NCBI RefSeq assembly: GCF_943733665.1
Contig: NZ_OX030782.1
Location: 124,001 to 188,000 of the forward strand
Direction: 5' to 3'
Source of the DNA: Aquimarina sp. Aq107
Lineage (GTDB): Bacteria > Bacteroidota > Bacteroidia > Flavobacteriales > Flavobacteriaceae
Length of the DNA: 64,000 nucleotides
Part shown: positions 1 to 7,950 of the stretch, one piece after another
Position numbering within the stretch: the first letter of the stretch is position 1
Layout: every line of letters starts with the position of its first letter
Notes under the pieces: generated by a model
The model's input: the letters and a program-made list of their open reading frames with translations, nothing else
Told to the model about the DNA's origin: nothing
Database searches by the model: none
Program-made: the position numbers and the translations under genes

Positions 1-1
1 A

Positions 2-289
2 GAAAAGAAAAATCTTCAAAAAGATTATCCAATTTTGTGCGATTCTAATATAGAAAGCGCACTTAGTTTTTGTGTAGAAACAGCAAAAAGAAATGACCTA
101 GAAGTGTTATTCTTGGATTTAACAAAAGGTGATATCGGATTGCCAGTTGTTAAAGTGATAGCACCTGGACTTCGTCATTTTTGGAGAAGAACAGGACCAG
201 GAAGACTCTATGATGTTCCAGTAAAAATGGGATGGCTGGATGAGAAATTGTTAGAAAACGAACTCAACCCTAAAAGTATTTTTATTTAA
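2..289 (+). CDS. YcaO-family azoline-forming cyclodehydratase, C-terminal end (partial)
   Basis: The frame is open to the left edge of the window, so only the last 95 or so residues are present. The TTG at 35 is an internal leucine codon and not a start. The conserved YcaO tail is visible: GLPVVKVIAPGLRHF, then GPGRLYDVP, then a short ELNP end. This version (PGLRHFW, GPGRLYDVPV) is typical of the YcaO proteins that make thiazole/oxazole-modified peptides (TOMM, SagD-like), which use ATP to cyclise Cys/Ser/Thr in a precursor peptide. It lies 19 bp before a KamA-like radical SAM gene on the same strand, so the two are probably cotranscribed. The rest of the RiPP cluster, including any precursor, must lie to the left. 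Family assignment is firm; the product is unknown. Confidence 0.8.
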   Translation, partial: EKKNLQKDYPILCDSNIESALSFCVETAKRNDLEVLFLDLTKGDIGLPVVKVIAPGLRHFWRRTGPGRLYDVPVKMGWLDEKLLENELNPKSIFI

Positions 290-308
290 AAAATTCACTC
301 AATTATTT

Positions 309-1595
309 ATGTTATTTAGATCCTATAATAATAAGTCTTTTAAACAAACAGAGTATTATAACATTTTACCAGAAGAAGAACGCGAGATATTCGATATACT
401 ATCAAGTGTTTTTCATTTTAAGGTAAATAATTATGTGTTAGAGCATTTGATTAATTGGGCAGCCATTCCAGAAGATCCTATATACAGATTAATTTTTCCG
501 AGGAAAGAAATGCTAAGTGCTTTTGATTATGAAAAATTAAAGCAATTATTTAAAATAGGACTGGATGAAAAAACTAGAATTGGTTTTGTTCAATCTGTAA
601 AGAAAAAGATGCATCCAGAAGTAAAACATGCAGAAACTGGTTTTCCTAAGATGGATGGTAAAATTATTACAGGAGGCTATAGGAATTTTCCAACTATATT
701 AAATCTATTTCCAGATCCAATGGTAAAGACCTGTCATGCCTATTGTTCATATTGCTTTAGATGGGTTGCATTTGATAATACAGAAGCACAAAAAAAAACA
801 GCTTATAGAGATCCATATGATCCAATTCCATATTTGAAAGAAAATCCAGAAATTACAGATGTATTATTTACTGGAGCTGATCCTTTGGTGCTAAAAGCGT
901 CTGCAATAAAAAAATATATTGATCCTGTTTTGGAAATTGAGTCTGTACAGGTAATACGAATTAATTCTAAGGCATTAGCTTGGTGGCCTTATCGTTTTAC
1001 AACGGATAAAGATGCTGATGCATTATTAGAACTTTTTCGATATATACAATCAAAGGGTAAACATCTTAATTTCTGTGCGCATTTTACTCATGCCAGAGAA
1101 TTAGAAAATGAAGTGGTAAAAGAAGCAATACAACGAATAAGAGAAACCGGAGCAGTAATCCGTTGCCAAGGACCTTTAGTTAAAGGGATTAATGATACAC
1201 CAGAAGATCTTATAGCACTATGGAAAGAACAAATAGCCAATGGCTTAATACCTTATTATTTATTTGTAGAGGCAGATCATAATCCAGAATCTTGTTTTCG
1301 TGTTCCTTTAGCAAGAGCACTTCATGTTTTTCAAGAAGCTCAGAAAAAAACTTCAGGCTTAGCCAGAACTGTTAGAGGTCCTGTGTTTATGAATGACCTT
1401 AATAGAGTTCTTTTAGATGGAATAACAGAGCTTAACGGAGAAAAATATTTTGTTCTTAAAAGTCTACAATCTCCTCCAGAAACTAATGGAGAGGGAAAAA
1501 TCAAGCTTATTCCTTTTGATGAGCACACCAAAGATGCAGGTGACTTATTTGAATTATTCAAAGAAGATAAGTTAGAAGTGAGTTCGGTATATTAG
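309..1595 (+). CDS. KamA-family radical SAM protein
   Basis: 428 aa. The radical SAM cluster motif is seen as C142-x3-C146-x2-C149 (CHAYCSYCF), followed by LFTGADPL. The body matches the lysine 2,3-aminomutase (KamA) family. True aminomutases carry a glycine-rich PGGGGK segment whose lysine holds PLP. Here the equivalent C-terminal stretch reads TVRGPVFMNDLNRV and I see no such lysine motif, so this is probably not a classical lysine 2,3-aminomutase. It sits 19 bp after the YcaO gene and is followed by a terminator at 1669-1694, so the two likely form one transcript. It could be a RiPP-modifying enzyme or an amino acid-modifying enzyme; the substrate cannot be told from sequence. Confidence 0.82.
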   Translation: MLFRSYNNKSFKQTEYYNILPEEEREIFDILSSVFHFKVNNYVLEHLINWAAIPEDPIYRLIFPRKEMLSAFDYEKLKQLFKIGLDEKTRIGFVQSVKKKMHPEVKHAETGFPKMDGKIITGGYRNFPTILNLFPDPMVKTCHAYCSYCFRWVAFDNTEAQKKTAYRDPYDPIPYLKENPEITDVLFTGADPLVLKASAIKKYIDPVLEIESVQVIRINSKALAWWPYRFTTDKDADALLELFRYIQSKGKHLNFCAHFTHARELENEVVKEAIQRIRETGAVIRCQGPLVKGINDTPEDLIALWKEQIANGLIPYYLFVEADHNPESCFRVPLARALHVFQEAQKKTSGLARTVRGPVFMNDLNRVLLDGITELNGEKYFVLKSLQSPPETNGEGKIKLIPFDEHTKDAGDLFELFKEDKLEVSSVY

Positions 1596-1668
1596 GTTCA
1601 TAATAAGATCTTTTTTTCGTATCGTAGCGATACTTCTTAAAAATAGTGCCGAATAATATAGAATAAGT

Positions 1669-1694
1669 AGTAGTCTAATTAAAGACTGCTTTTT
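1669..1694 (+). terminator. Terminator after the YcaO-KamA genes
   Basis: AGTAGTCT (1669-1676) pairs with AGACTGCT (1683-1690) over 8 bp with one G-U pair and a 6-nt loop, followed by TTTTT. It lies 74 bp after the kamA-like stop and immediately before the first operator of the tandem array, separating the two. A smaller perfect hairpin (GTATCG-TAG-CGATAC, 1619-1633) precedes it. Confidence 0.65.
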
Positions 1695-1695
1695 G

Positions 1696-1744
1696 GTATG
1701 AAATATGATGAAATATTATACCTTAAGTGTTAGGCATATATTTG
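1696..1744 (+). promoter_or_regulatory. Array promoter A: tandem 10-bp operator plus TATATTTG box
   Basis: Two head-to-tail 10-mers, GTATGAAATA (1696-1705) and TGATGAAATA (1706-1715), are followed by exactly 21 bp and then TATATTTG (1737-1744), which fits the Bacteroidetes -7 box TAnnTTTG. The same arrangement, with the same 21-bp gap, occurs three more times (1930, 2165 and 2513). The 10-bp period places both repeats on one face of the helix, as expected for a dimeric activator. There is no good TTTG -33 box at the usual place, which fits activator dependence (inference). Confidence 0.65.
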
Positions 1745-1749
1745 TCTCA

Positions 1750-1900
1750 TCAGAGCAAAATAACTGTAAACAATTATTAGGAATAACATCAGATCAATCT
1801 ATACTGGGGGTAAACATAAGTAGGGAAAACGATTTGATGTTAAGAAAAGCTAGAATCCGTTAAGTCGAAGGGGAAAGACTTTACGGATTTCGGCATTTTT
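1750..1900 (+). ncRNA. Candidate small RNA A of the tandem array
   Basis: Bounds run from a start about 6 nt after the TATATTTG box to the end of a terminator. GAATCCGTTAAGTC (1853-1866) pairs with the strand ending at 1891, with one mismatch, around a loop containing GAAGGGGAAA. It is followed by CGGCATTTTT. About 150 nt. The only frame with an ATG is 8 codons long (MLRKARIR), so coding is unlikely. A second G-rich run, CTGGGGGTAA, lies near 1805. The promoter and terminator are shared with units B and C, which is the reason for calling an RNA gene. The exact 5' end is inferred. Confidence 0.5.
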
Positions 1901-1929
1901 ATATGCTATACAAAAGTAACTGGAATGTG

Positions 1930-1978
1930 TCGTGAAATATGATGAAATATTATTTTTTAAGTGTTCCGTATATATTTG
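1930..1978 (+). promoter_or_regulatory. Array promoter B
   Basis: TCGTGAAATA (1930-1939) and TGATGAAATA (1940-1949), then 21 bp, then TATATTTG (1971-1978). The 21-bp gap matches promoters A and C exactly although its sequence varies (TTAAGTGTT is shared with A only). Conservation of spacing with sequence drift is what selection on a promoter would leave. Confidence 0.65.
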
Positions 1979-1983
1979 TCTCA

Positions 1984-2133
1984 TCAAACAATAGATAATT
2001 AATAAATACATCGAGTAGATTAATTGTGAAATTAAGATGTATTTGAAAGGTTATAATTTTTGGTGAATAGCCAGAATAATAGGTTAGATTATTGAGCTGT
2101 AGAATCAATGGGGTAGATTCTACAGCTCTTTTT
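1984..2133 (+). ncRNA. Candidate small RNA B of the tandem array
   Basis: The unit runs from the promoter at 1971-1978 to a perfect 13-bp terminator stem: GAGCTGTAGAATC (2094-2106), loop AATGGGGTA (2107-2115), GATTCTACAGCTC (2116-2128), then TTTTT. About 150 nt. Its 5' part (CATCAAACAATAG) is shared with unit C. A 9-codon frame (MYLKGYNFW, from about 2037) is present but has nothing else to support it. The loop is identical to that of unit C while the stem differs by compensatory changes. Confidence 0.55.
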
Positions 2134-2164
2134 GGTATTTACAGTTTTTGATTAATAAATGAGG

Positions 2165-2213
2165 CAATGAAATATGATGAAATATTATTTAGTATATGTT
2201 CAATATATATTTG
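2165..2213 (+). promoter_or_regulatory. Array promoter C
   Basis: CAATGAAATA (2165-2174) and TGATGAAATA (2175-2184), then 21 bp, then TATATTTG (2206-2213). It has the same geometry as A and B. It lies about 36 bp after the unit B terminator. Confidence 0.65.
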
Positions 2214-2218
2214 TTTCA

Positions 2219-2484
2219 CCAAACAATAGGGATTAATTACATACTATAAAGTGATGACTGGAAACACACAAAATTCGGATAAAAGAAGTTTAGCATTTTG
2301 GATGGTTAGAATATTCTTATTGTTCGTTAAGTAAATTTAAAATATTAAGAAGTATTGCATCAAATTAACCATAAGGAGAATTACTACAAGAGAAAGTGAT
2401 TTGATATTCATAAAGCCAAGCAGATAATCCAAGATAATCGTGCTATAGAATCAATGGGGTAGATTCTATAGCACTTGGCATTTT
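2219..2484 (+). ncRNA. Candidate small RNA C of the tandem array (longer unit)
   Basis: It ends in a perfect 13-bp stem: GTGCTATAGAATC (2440-2452), loop AATGGGGTA (2453-2461), GATTCTATAGCAC (2462-2474). An outer CCAAG/CTTGG pairing lies beyond it, then GGCATTTT. At about 265 nt it is longer than A and B. The extra part holds a 26-codon frame at 2254-2334 (MTGNTQNSDK then a hydrophobic end WMVRIFLLFVK), which could be a small membrane peptide or chance. GATTTGATRTT is shared with unit A upstream of the hairpin. Confidence 0.5.
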
Positions 2485-2512
2485 ACTAAGTTTCTAAACG
2501 TATATATGAACC

Positions 2513-2561
2513 TGATGAAATATGATGAAATAGTTTTGAAGAGAGGTATTTTTTAGTTTTA
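2513..2561 (+). promoter_or_regulatory. Array promoter D, upstream of the 154-aa protein gene
   Basis: This is the cleanest operator: TGATGAAATA is repeated twice without change (2513-2522, 2523-2532). Exactly 21 bp later comes TAGTTTTA (2554-2561), a weaker form of the TATATTTG box. The start codon of the downstream gene is 47 bp further on. This ties the protein gene to the same control as RNAs A-C. Confidence 0.6.
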
Positions 2562-2608
2562 CCTCAATAATTTGATACTGTATAATTATTAACGTAAAAC
2601 TTGAAAGC

Positions 2609-3073
2609 ATGAAATATTCTGTTGTTAATACAAAGACACAAAAAGTAAAGTTCGGTAGTTTTCCATTTCAAAAGCGTTTAAAAACAACTCTACAGCTAGT
2701 AAATCTTGGAGATGATTATTATAGAGTGTATTACTCAAGCGAATTCAGTAATATAAATACAGGAGAGATAGAAAAAATTAAAGTTCCATGCAATGGGTAT
2801 GTTAAAACGCAAATTAACAATGAGCCAGGTATAAAAGTTGAAATATATAATTGTAGTTCTGAAGGTAATTACATTGCTATACATGTAAAAATAAAAGCAG
2901 ATATGGGAGCTTTAGGAGTTAGAACAATATATGATCAAATTTTAGATTGTTATACGGTACAATCCAAAAATTGGAATGCGCTCGATGTTACAAGTATATG
3001 GAGAAATCTTGGTAAAATTAAAAAGCAAATCAGTTATACATTCGTAGACCAATATGCCCAAATTTTTAGTTAA
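2609..3073 (+). CDS. Hypothetical protein, 154 aa
   Basis: I do not recognise this protein. It has no signal peptide, membrane segment or lipobox. It starts MKYSVVNTKTQKVKFGSFPF and is rich in Lys, Tyr and beta-prone stretches, with only three cysteines. Its promoter carries the same tandem operator as the three candidate small RNAs upstream, so it is probably the protein output of that regulon. It converges with the LytTR regulator gene (stop 3073 against stop 3138). The ATG at 2609 is the first in frame and lies 47 bp after the -7 box. Confidence 0.7.
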   Translation: MKYSVVNTKTQKVKFGSFPFQKRLKTTLQLVNLGDDYYRVYYSSEFSNINTGEIEKIKVPCNGYVKTQINNEPGIKVEIYNCSSEGNYIAIHVKIKADMGALGVRTIYDQILDCYTVQSKNWNALDVTSIWRNLGKIKKQISYTFVDQYAQIFS

Positions 3074-3137
3074 AATATGGTTTAATGGGTAGAATGGTGG
3101 TAAAATGAATTGCTATAAAACAGTTACTCTTTTTGCA

Positions 3138-3887
3138 TTATCTATGCATGCGATCTAAGATCTCCATTACTTCTACCTTTTTTCTAACAGAAACTGGAAC
3201 ATTTTCTCCATTTTTAAGCATTAGATAACCGCCATCTGCCTTAATAAAAGCACTAATGCACTGGAGGTTAATTAAATGACTTTGGTGTACACGTAAAAAC
3301 TGATAGTTTTTAAGCATATCAGCAAAATATTTTAAAGTTTTCGTTACAAATACCTTTTGACCATCTTGTAGATAAAAAATAGTATTGTTACTATCTGATT
3401 CACATCTAACAATATCATCTAAGCTTACAATAATAATTTTGTCTAAAGTGTGTAAAGATATTTTATCAGGTTTTTGTTCTGGTGCAGATAATGTATCTTT
3501 AAGAATATTGAGTCTTTCTTTATTAGGCTGAATCTGTTCTTTAGCTTTGGATATTGCTTGCGCTAGTTCTTCATTAGAATATGGTTTTAGAACATAATCA
3601 ATAGCTGCAAATTTAAAAGCTCTTATAGCATACTCATCACTCGCAGTTACAAAGATAATTTTAGATTTTAATTCTGGAAATATTTCTAATACGTCAAAAC
3701 CTGTACCATCTCCTAGCATAATATCCAGAAATAAAATATCAGGAACATTGGTTCTAAGAGATTTTGCAGCTTCTACTACGCTTCTTGCTGTATCTATAAT
3801 TTTTATTTCGGGATGATTTGTTTCCAGGTCACTTTTTAAAAGTTGAAGTGCATCTGGCATATCTTCTACAATAATCGCTGTAAGCAT
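3138..3887 (-). CDS. LytTR-family response regulator
   Basis: 249 aa. The receiver domain occupies residues 1-120 with acidic pocket E8/D9, phosphoacceptor D55 (FLDIMLGDG) and the late TA(S)-K region. The LytTR DNA-binding domain covers about 143-245 (ISLHTLDKIIIVSLDDIVRCES; FLRVHQSHLINL). LytTR proteins bind pairs of short direct repeats upstream of promoters. The cognate kinase gene lies 7 bp upstream on the same strand, so the two form an operon. Four tandem-repeat operators lie within 2.2 kb downstream of this gene, making it the obvious candidate to bind them, though this is inference from proximity. Confidence 0.93.
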   Translation of the reverse strand: MLTAIIVEDMPDALQLLKSDLETNHPEIKIIDTARSVVEAAKSLRTNVPDILFLDIMLGDGTGFDVLEIFPELKSKIIFVTASDEYAIRAFKFAAIDYVLKPYSNEELAQAISKAKEQIQPNKERLNILKDTLSAPEQKPDKISLHTLDKIIIVSLDDIVRCESDSNNTIFYLQDGQKVFVTKTLKYFADMLKNYQFLRVHQSHLINLQCISAFIKADGGYLMLKNGENVPVSVRKKVEVMEILDRMHR

Positions 3888-3894
3888 AGTGTCT

Positions 3895-6800
3895 TTAATA
3901 ATCGGTTAATAATGGTATTTTAAACGATATCTCAGTTCCTTCTACAGAAGAGTCTTCATTTAGAATTTCTTTTATCTGTAATGCATCTTTTCCAGAGATA
4001 GACTCCAGTCTTTCTCTAGTTACTGTTAATGCCATGGATTGATGATCCGTCTTGGTTTTGGTTTTTTGGGACTGGAAAATACCCATTCCGTTATCTAATA
4101 TTTTACAATGTAAGAATTCTTCATTAGTATCAAAAAATACTTTTAGTTTTCCATCTCTATTTCCTTTTAGAATACCATGCCGTATTGCATTTTCAACAAA
4201 TGGCTGTATAAGCATTGGTGGTATTAATACTTCTTCAGGATCAAATTCAGAATCGATCGAAATTGTATATTCAAAAGGCTTATTCGCCATTAATTTTTCT
4301 ACTTCAATATAATGTTTCAGGGTTTTCATTTCCTGATCCAGTGTAATGTTGTCTTTTCTAGAGTTGTATAATGTTTCTCTCAGTAAAGTGGCAAAAGTGT
4401 TGATAGTACTATTCATTTTAGATGGGTTACTCGTTCCCATTGCTTTAATACCATTAAGTACATTAAAAATAAAATGTGGATTCATTTGTAGTCTTAATGC
4501 CTTTTGCTCCAAAGAAAGTAAGTGATTTTGCATTTGCAGTTTTTCTCGTTCTTCTTTGTTTTTTAGTTTTACTTTTCTAATATATAGCAATGTAATTATT
4601 GTAAGTATTAGAAGAATAATTCCTAGTGTAGCAAGCTGAAACCATAGTTTTTTGTAAATAGGACTATCTATGAATATTTTAAAAGTAATAGGCTCACTTT
4701 CTTCCCATCTATAATTTCTAGATTGTGCAGAAAATGAATGAGCACCGTATGCTAGTCCGGCTAAATTTTGTTTTTTCTCCGATGACCATGGACTCCAGGC
4801 TGTGTTATTTAGTTTATAACGATATTCTATGTCATTTGGATGATCTAGATCAATAGTTTTATAATTAAATGAAAGTTCAGTTTGTTCTGGAGTCAGTTGT
4901 AGAACGTTGTTGTTTTTGGCCCATACATCAGGATTAATGGAGTCTAACGTTTGGTATGCGATTTCTATATTTTCAAAATGGATTTCTGGTTTGACACTGG
5001 TTTTGTCTGTTTCACCAGGTTCATATTTAGTAAGTCCATATATGGCTCCGAACCAAAGGTTTCCTTCGATGTCTTTGCTGATAGCATTAAGACAAGTTTC
5101 TATGCCTAAAAAACCATCATTACGACCAAAATGAAAAACGTCTGTAATTTGATTTATTAAATTAATTTCTATTCGATCTACACCACGTTCAGTTCCGACC
5201 CATAAATTGTCCTCATTATCAAATATCATTTGATAAATGTTATTTGAATATAAATTCTTTTCTCCTTTTATCTTTTTAAAAGAAAGCTTTTCTTCTTCTA
5301 AGCTGGCCCACCAAATACCTTGTCCCGCAGTACCTAGATATATATTGTTGTTTTTGAAAAGAAAACAATTGATCGCAATTTTTTGGTTTAGTACATTACT
5401 AAGGTGGGTAACTTTATTCTTTTTAATAAATCCAATACTTCCATTTTCGGTGGCATACCATATTTTGCCTTTTTTGTCAGAGGCCATATGTTTGATTTCA
5501 AGGTCTTTTATACCACGTTTTTTAGTGAATCGTCTAACAGATCTTACTTTGTGTTTCTTGTAATCATATATAAACCTAGTAATTCCAGAAGAATAAGTGG
5601 CAGCCCAAATAGTGTCTCCAGAAATATGTATAGATCGAACCCAATTAGAAGATAAACCTCTTCTTTTATTAATAATGTAGTTCTTAATAACCTGTTTGGT
5701 AATTGTATCTTTTCTCTGTTTTTTGGACTTCTTATTACGTGTTACAATGCTGTCTTTAAATTTAATTTCTTTAAATAAGATCCCTTTTCCTTCGGTCCCG
5801 GCCCAGATATTTCCCTTTTTATCATGAGTGATAGTTTTGATTTTTATTTCAGATAACCTTTTGTCTTGCTTGACTTGGACAATTCCAGTAGAATCAATTT
5901 TTATTAATCCAGCTTCCGAGTTTGAAGCCCAGATTTCTTCGTTAAAACTATGAACAGCATATACACGATTACCTTTTAGTCCAGTATCTTGATTGTAGTG
6001 GGTGAAATTATTTTGAGAATATTTATAGAATCCTCCTCCAGATGTTGCAATCCAAATATTGGACTGACGATCCGAAATGGTTTTTCTAATAGTAGAAACT
6101 GCTAAACCATTTTTTCGATTTATTTTTTTCTTTAATCGGTAATTATTGGCATCTAACACAGTAATTCCTTCATTGTTGGTAGAGAACCATAATTCAGTAT
6201 CTAGAACTGAAATGTTATTGACATTTAATGGTTTTTGGATCCATTTATTACCATAACTTTTAGCATTTGTATTTAAAATTAAAATCCCTTGATTTATAGC
6301 TGCCGCAAATACTTTTGTTTTGTGATATAATGCCGAGGTAAAATTATACGCACTATGTCGGACCATAATGCTAGCATCTTTTTGAATTTTATTTAATTTC
6401 CAAAGACCTTTATTTGTAGCTATCCAGAATAACTTGCCATCAAACACAATTCCATTTACAATACTTGTATTTATTTTAGGATCTAATTGTATTTTTTTTA
6501 AACCTTCACTGCTGTTGTATATGTAGATGCCGACGTTAGTAGCTAGATAAGTTTTGTTGTGAATCCTAAATATTTTGTTTACTTGTAACCCTTCGAAATT
6601 ATGAAATTTCTTTTTTGTTTTTATCGATAACCCTCTTCTAGTTCCTATAAATAAACTGTCATTAGCAAAGAGTAAAGAGTGTATATAATTTGACAAGAGT
6701 CCATCATCTTCGTTCCAGGTTTCAAATTCTTCTCCATTAAATCTACTTAGTCCACCTCCTCGCGTACCTAGCCACAAATAACCAATGTCATCTTGTATAA

Positions 6801-6939
6801 TATCATATACTTGAGATTGAGGAAGGCCATCTTCTAATGTGTATGCTCTAAGGCCATTATTTTGAGCAGATAATAAATGAATAGCACTTATCCATATAAT
6901 TAAAAAGGATAGTAGATATGAAAAGCGTTTGGGGCTCAT
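3895..6939 (-). CDS. Two-component sensor histidine kinase with beta-propeller sensor (LytS/YehU type)
   Basis: 1014 aa. Signal peptide 1-25 (ending LLSAQ), then about 650 residues of two-component-regulator propeller repeats (recurring xIWxATxGGGFxxY and LWxGTxRGV patterns). A Y_Y_Y domain follows at about 690-755 and one membrane helix at about 762-785. The cytoplasmic His_kinase domain begins near 817 with LQMNPHFIFN (phospho-His near 822), and the N box is PFVENAIRHG. The architecture is that of periplasmic-sensing kinases of the YehU/LytS group, but without the AraC regulator of Bacteroides hybrid systems. It is paired with the LytTR regulator. The ligand is unknown. Confidence 0.92.
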   Translation of the reverse strand: MSPKRFSYLLSFLIIWISAIHLLSAQNNGLRAYTLEDGLPQSQVYDIIQDDIGYLWLGTRGGGLSRFNGEEFETWNEDDGLLSNYIHSLLFANDSLFIGTRRGLSIKTKKKFHNFEGLQVNKIFRIHNKTYLATNVGIYIYNSSEGLKKIQLDPKINTSIVNGIVFDGKLFWIATNKGLWKLNKIQKDASIMVRHSAYNFTSALYHKTKVFAAAINQGILILNTNAKSYGNKWIQKPLNVNNISVLDTELWFSTNNEGITVLDANNYRLKKKINRKNGLAVSTIRKTISDRQSNIWIATSGGGFYKYSQNNFTHYNQDTGLKGNRVYAVHSFNEEIWASNSEAGLIKIDSTGIVQVKQDKRLSEIKIKTITHDKKGNIWAGTEGKGILFKEIKFKDSIVTRNKKSKKQRKDTITKQVIKNYIINKRRGLSSNWVRSIHISGDTIWAATYSSGITRFIYDYKKHKVRSVRRFTKKRGIKDLEIKHMASDKKGKIWYATENGSIGFIKKNKVTHLSNVLNQKIAINCFLFKNNNIYLGTAGQGIWWASLEEEKLSFKKIKGEKNLYSNNIYQMIFDNEDNLWVGTERGVDRIEINLINQITDVFHFGRNDGFLGIETCLNAISKDIEGNLWFGAIYGLTKYEPGETDKTSVKPEIHFENIEIAYQTLDSINPDVWAKNNNVLQLTPEQTELSFNYKTIDLDHPNDIEYRYKLNNTAWSPWSSEKKQNLAGLAYGAHSFSAQSRNYRWEESEPITFKIFIDSPIYKKLWFQLATLGIILLILTIITLLYIRKVKLKNKEEREKLQMQNHLLSLEQKALRLQMNPHFIFNVLNGIKAMGTSNPSKMNSTINTFATLLRETLYNSRKDNITLDQEMKTLKHYIEVEKLMANKPFEYTISIDSEFDPEEVLIPPMLIQPFVENAIRHGILKGNRDGKLKVFFDTNEEFLHCKILDNGMGIFQSQKTKTKTDHQSMALTVTRERLESISGKDALQIKEILNEDSSVEGTEISFKIPLLTDY

Positions 6940-6949
6940 AAAAAACTAT

Positions 6950-6975
6950 AGTTTGATAACAAATATAATCAAACT
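6950..6975. promoter_or_regulatory. Inverted repeat upstream of the histidine kinase
   Basis: AGTTTGAT (6950-6957) and ATCAAACT (6968-6975) are exact inverted repeats 10 bp apart, 11 bp upstream of the kinase start. On the - strand a TATATTTG box falls inside the spacer, so the repeat could be an operator over the promoter. The rest of the 282-bp gap holds no gene; the 10-mer CCGTATACAA occurs twice (7035-7044, 7096-7105). Confidence 0.35.
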
Positions 6976-7221
6976 GATTCTCTTGTTATGTGTACTCCCA
7001 TTAAATAATTTGATGAAAATGATGTTGAGTAAAACCGTATACAAGCAGGCAGTTTTTTTGGGAAAAAACAAATTGGAAATAATTGGACGCGCCTGCCGTA
7101 TACAATAGTTTTATTTTTTTAGAAAATATTAAAACTTACTAGGATCATGAAAAAAAATAAAGCGATACAGTACAATAGAATAATTGAATAATAAATAGTG
7201 TTATTTTCTACACCAAATATT

Positions 7222-7788
7222 CTAGTAACTGGTGATTGCTGTATTCTTTGGAGTATTAACTTTGTTGTCATTCCAGGTAAAGCTTTGTTTTAGGTTTACG
7301 TATTTAATTTCTGCTGTTTCTTTATATAAAGTTTCGGTTTCAAGAATATTCCCTTCTATACCATACTGTTGATTCGGAAAAGTATATTGAGCATCTGTAT
7401 CTGAATCTTCACAATAAACGTTTGTTAACTGTGGTAAGGATACAAGCTCATTTTTATCTGTTACCATAAAATAATGCGATTCTACCTGAGCACAACAGGC
7501 TAGGTATTCTACTTCCATCTTAATCACCTCAGAGATCCCTTCCAGACCAGGGTTCTCTAAGGTGGTGATAAAGATGTCCTCAAAAAGCTCAATATCATTG
7601 AGTGTGAAAGTAAATACGTTTTCCGAAATTCCCCCCAAACGAATCAGATTAACAATGCAAGTCGGTTGTTCTGAACCATTCTCTTTAATTTCGGTAACTG
7701 CTGTATACTTTCCCGTCTTCTGAAAACTTTGTGCTTTCATAAACTGAAATCCTAATATTAGGATGAAAAAAACAATGATCTTTTTCAT
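7222..7788 (-). CDS. Secreted hypothetical protein, 188 aa
   Basis: A clear signal peptide opens the protein (MKKIIVFFILILGFQFMKAQ, cleavage after KAQ). The mature part is acidic, contains a CC pair (EYLACCAQ) and two more cysteines, and has no motif I recognise. It is probably periplasmic or exported. It stands alone on the - strand between the kinase and the SpoU methyltransferase, with about 200 bp to the divergent neighbour. Confidence 0.75.
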   Translation of the reverse strand: MKKIIVFFILILGFQFMKAQSFQKTGKYTAVTEIKENGSEQPTCIVNLIRLGGISENVFTFTLNDIELFEDIFITTLENPGLEGISEVIKMEVEYLACCAQVESHYFMVTDKNELVSLPQLTNVYCEDSDTDAQYTFPNQQYGIEGNILETETLYKETAEIKYVNLKQSFTWNDNKVNTPKNTAITSY

Positions 7789-7950
7789 AACAGTATTATT
7801 TTGAGGTTGATTATTTTGTACAAATTTATATGCTATATGTGGTTAAGATTAGTTGGTTTTAGAATTCGTTAGGATCAATTTAGAATTCGTACATCTCATT
7901 ACGGTTTTAACATAATTGTAGTGTCTAAGTTGGAGTATAAATCATTTTTT

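Noticed and set aside
35..289. A complete 84-aa gene starting at TTG 35
   Set aside because: The frame is open to the left edge and the protein is the conserved C-terminus of a YcaO enzyme, so it is a cut gene.
1696..2561. CRISPR array or integron attC cassette array
   Set aside because: Units are 230-345 bp apart with promoter and terminator logic; no short regular spacers, cas genes, attC core sites or integrase.
7011..7026. Fifth copy of the array operator (TGATGAAAATGATGTTGA) near the kinase
   Set aside because: The period is off by one, the second half is diverged, it points away from the kinase gene and no -7 box follows at 21 bp.
7035..7105. Mobile-element end formed by the repeated CCGTATACAA and GCAGGC/GCCTGC
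   Set aside because: Only 10 bp and 6 bp, with no transposase or target duplication nearby.
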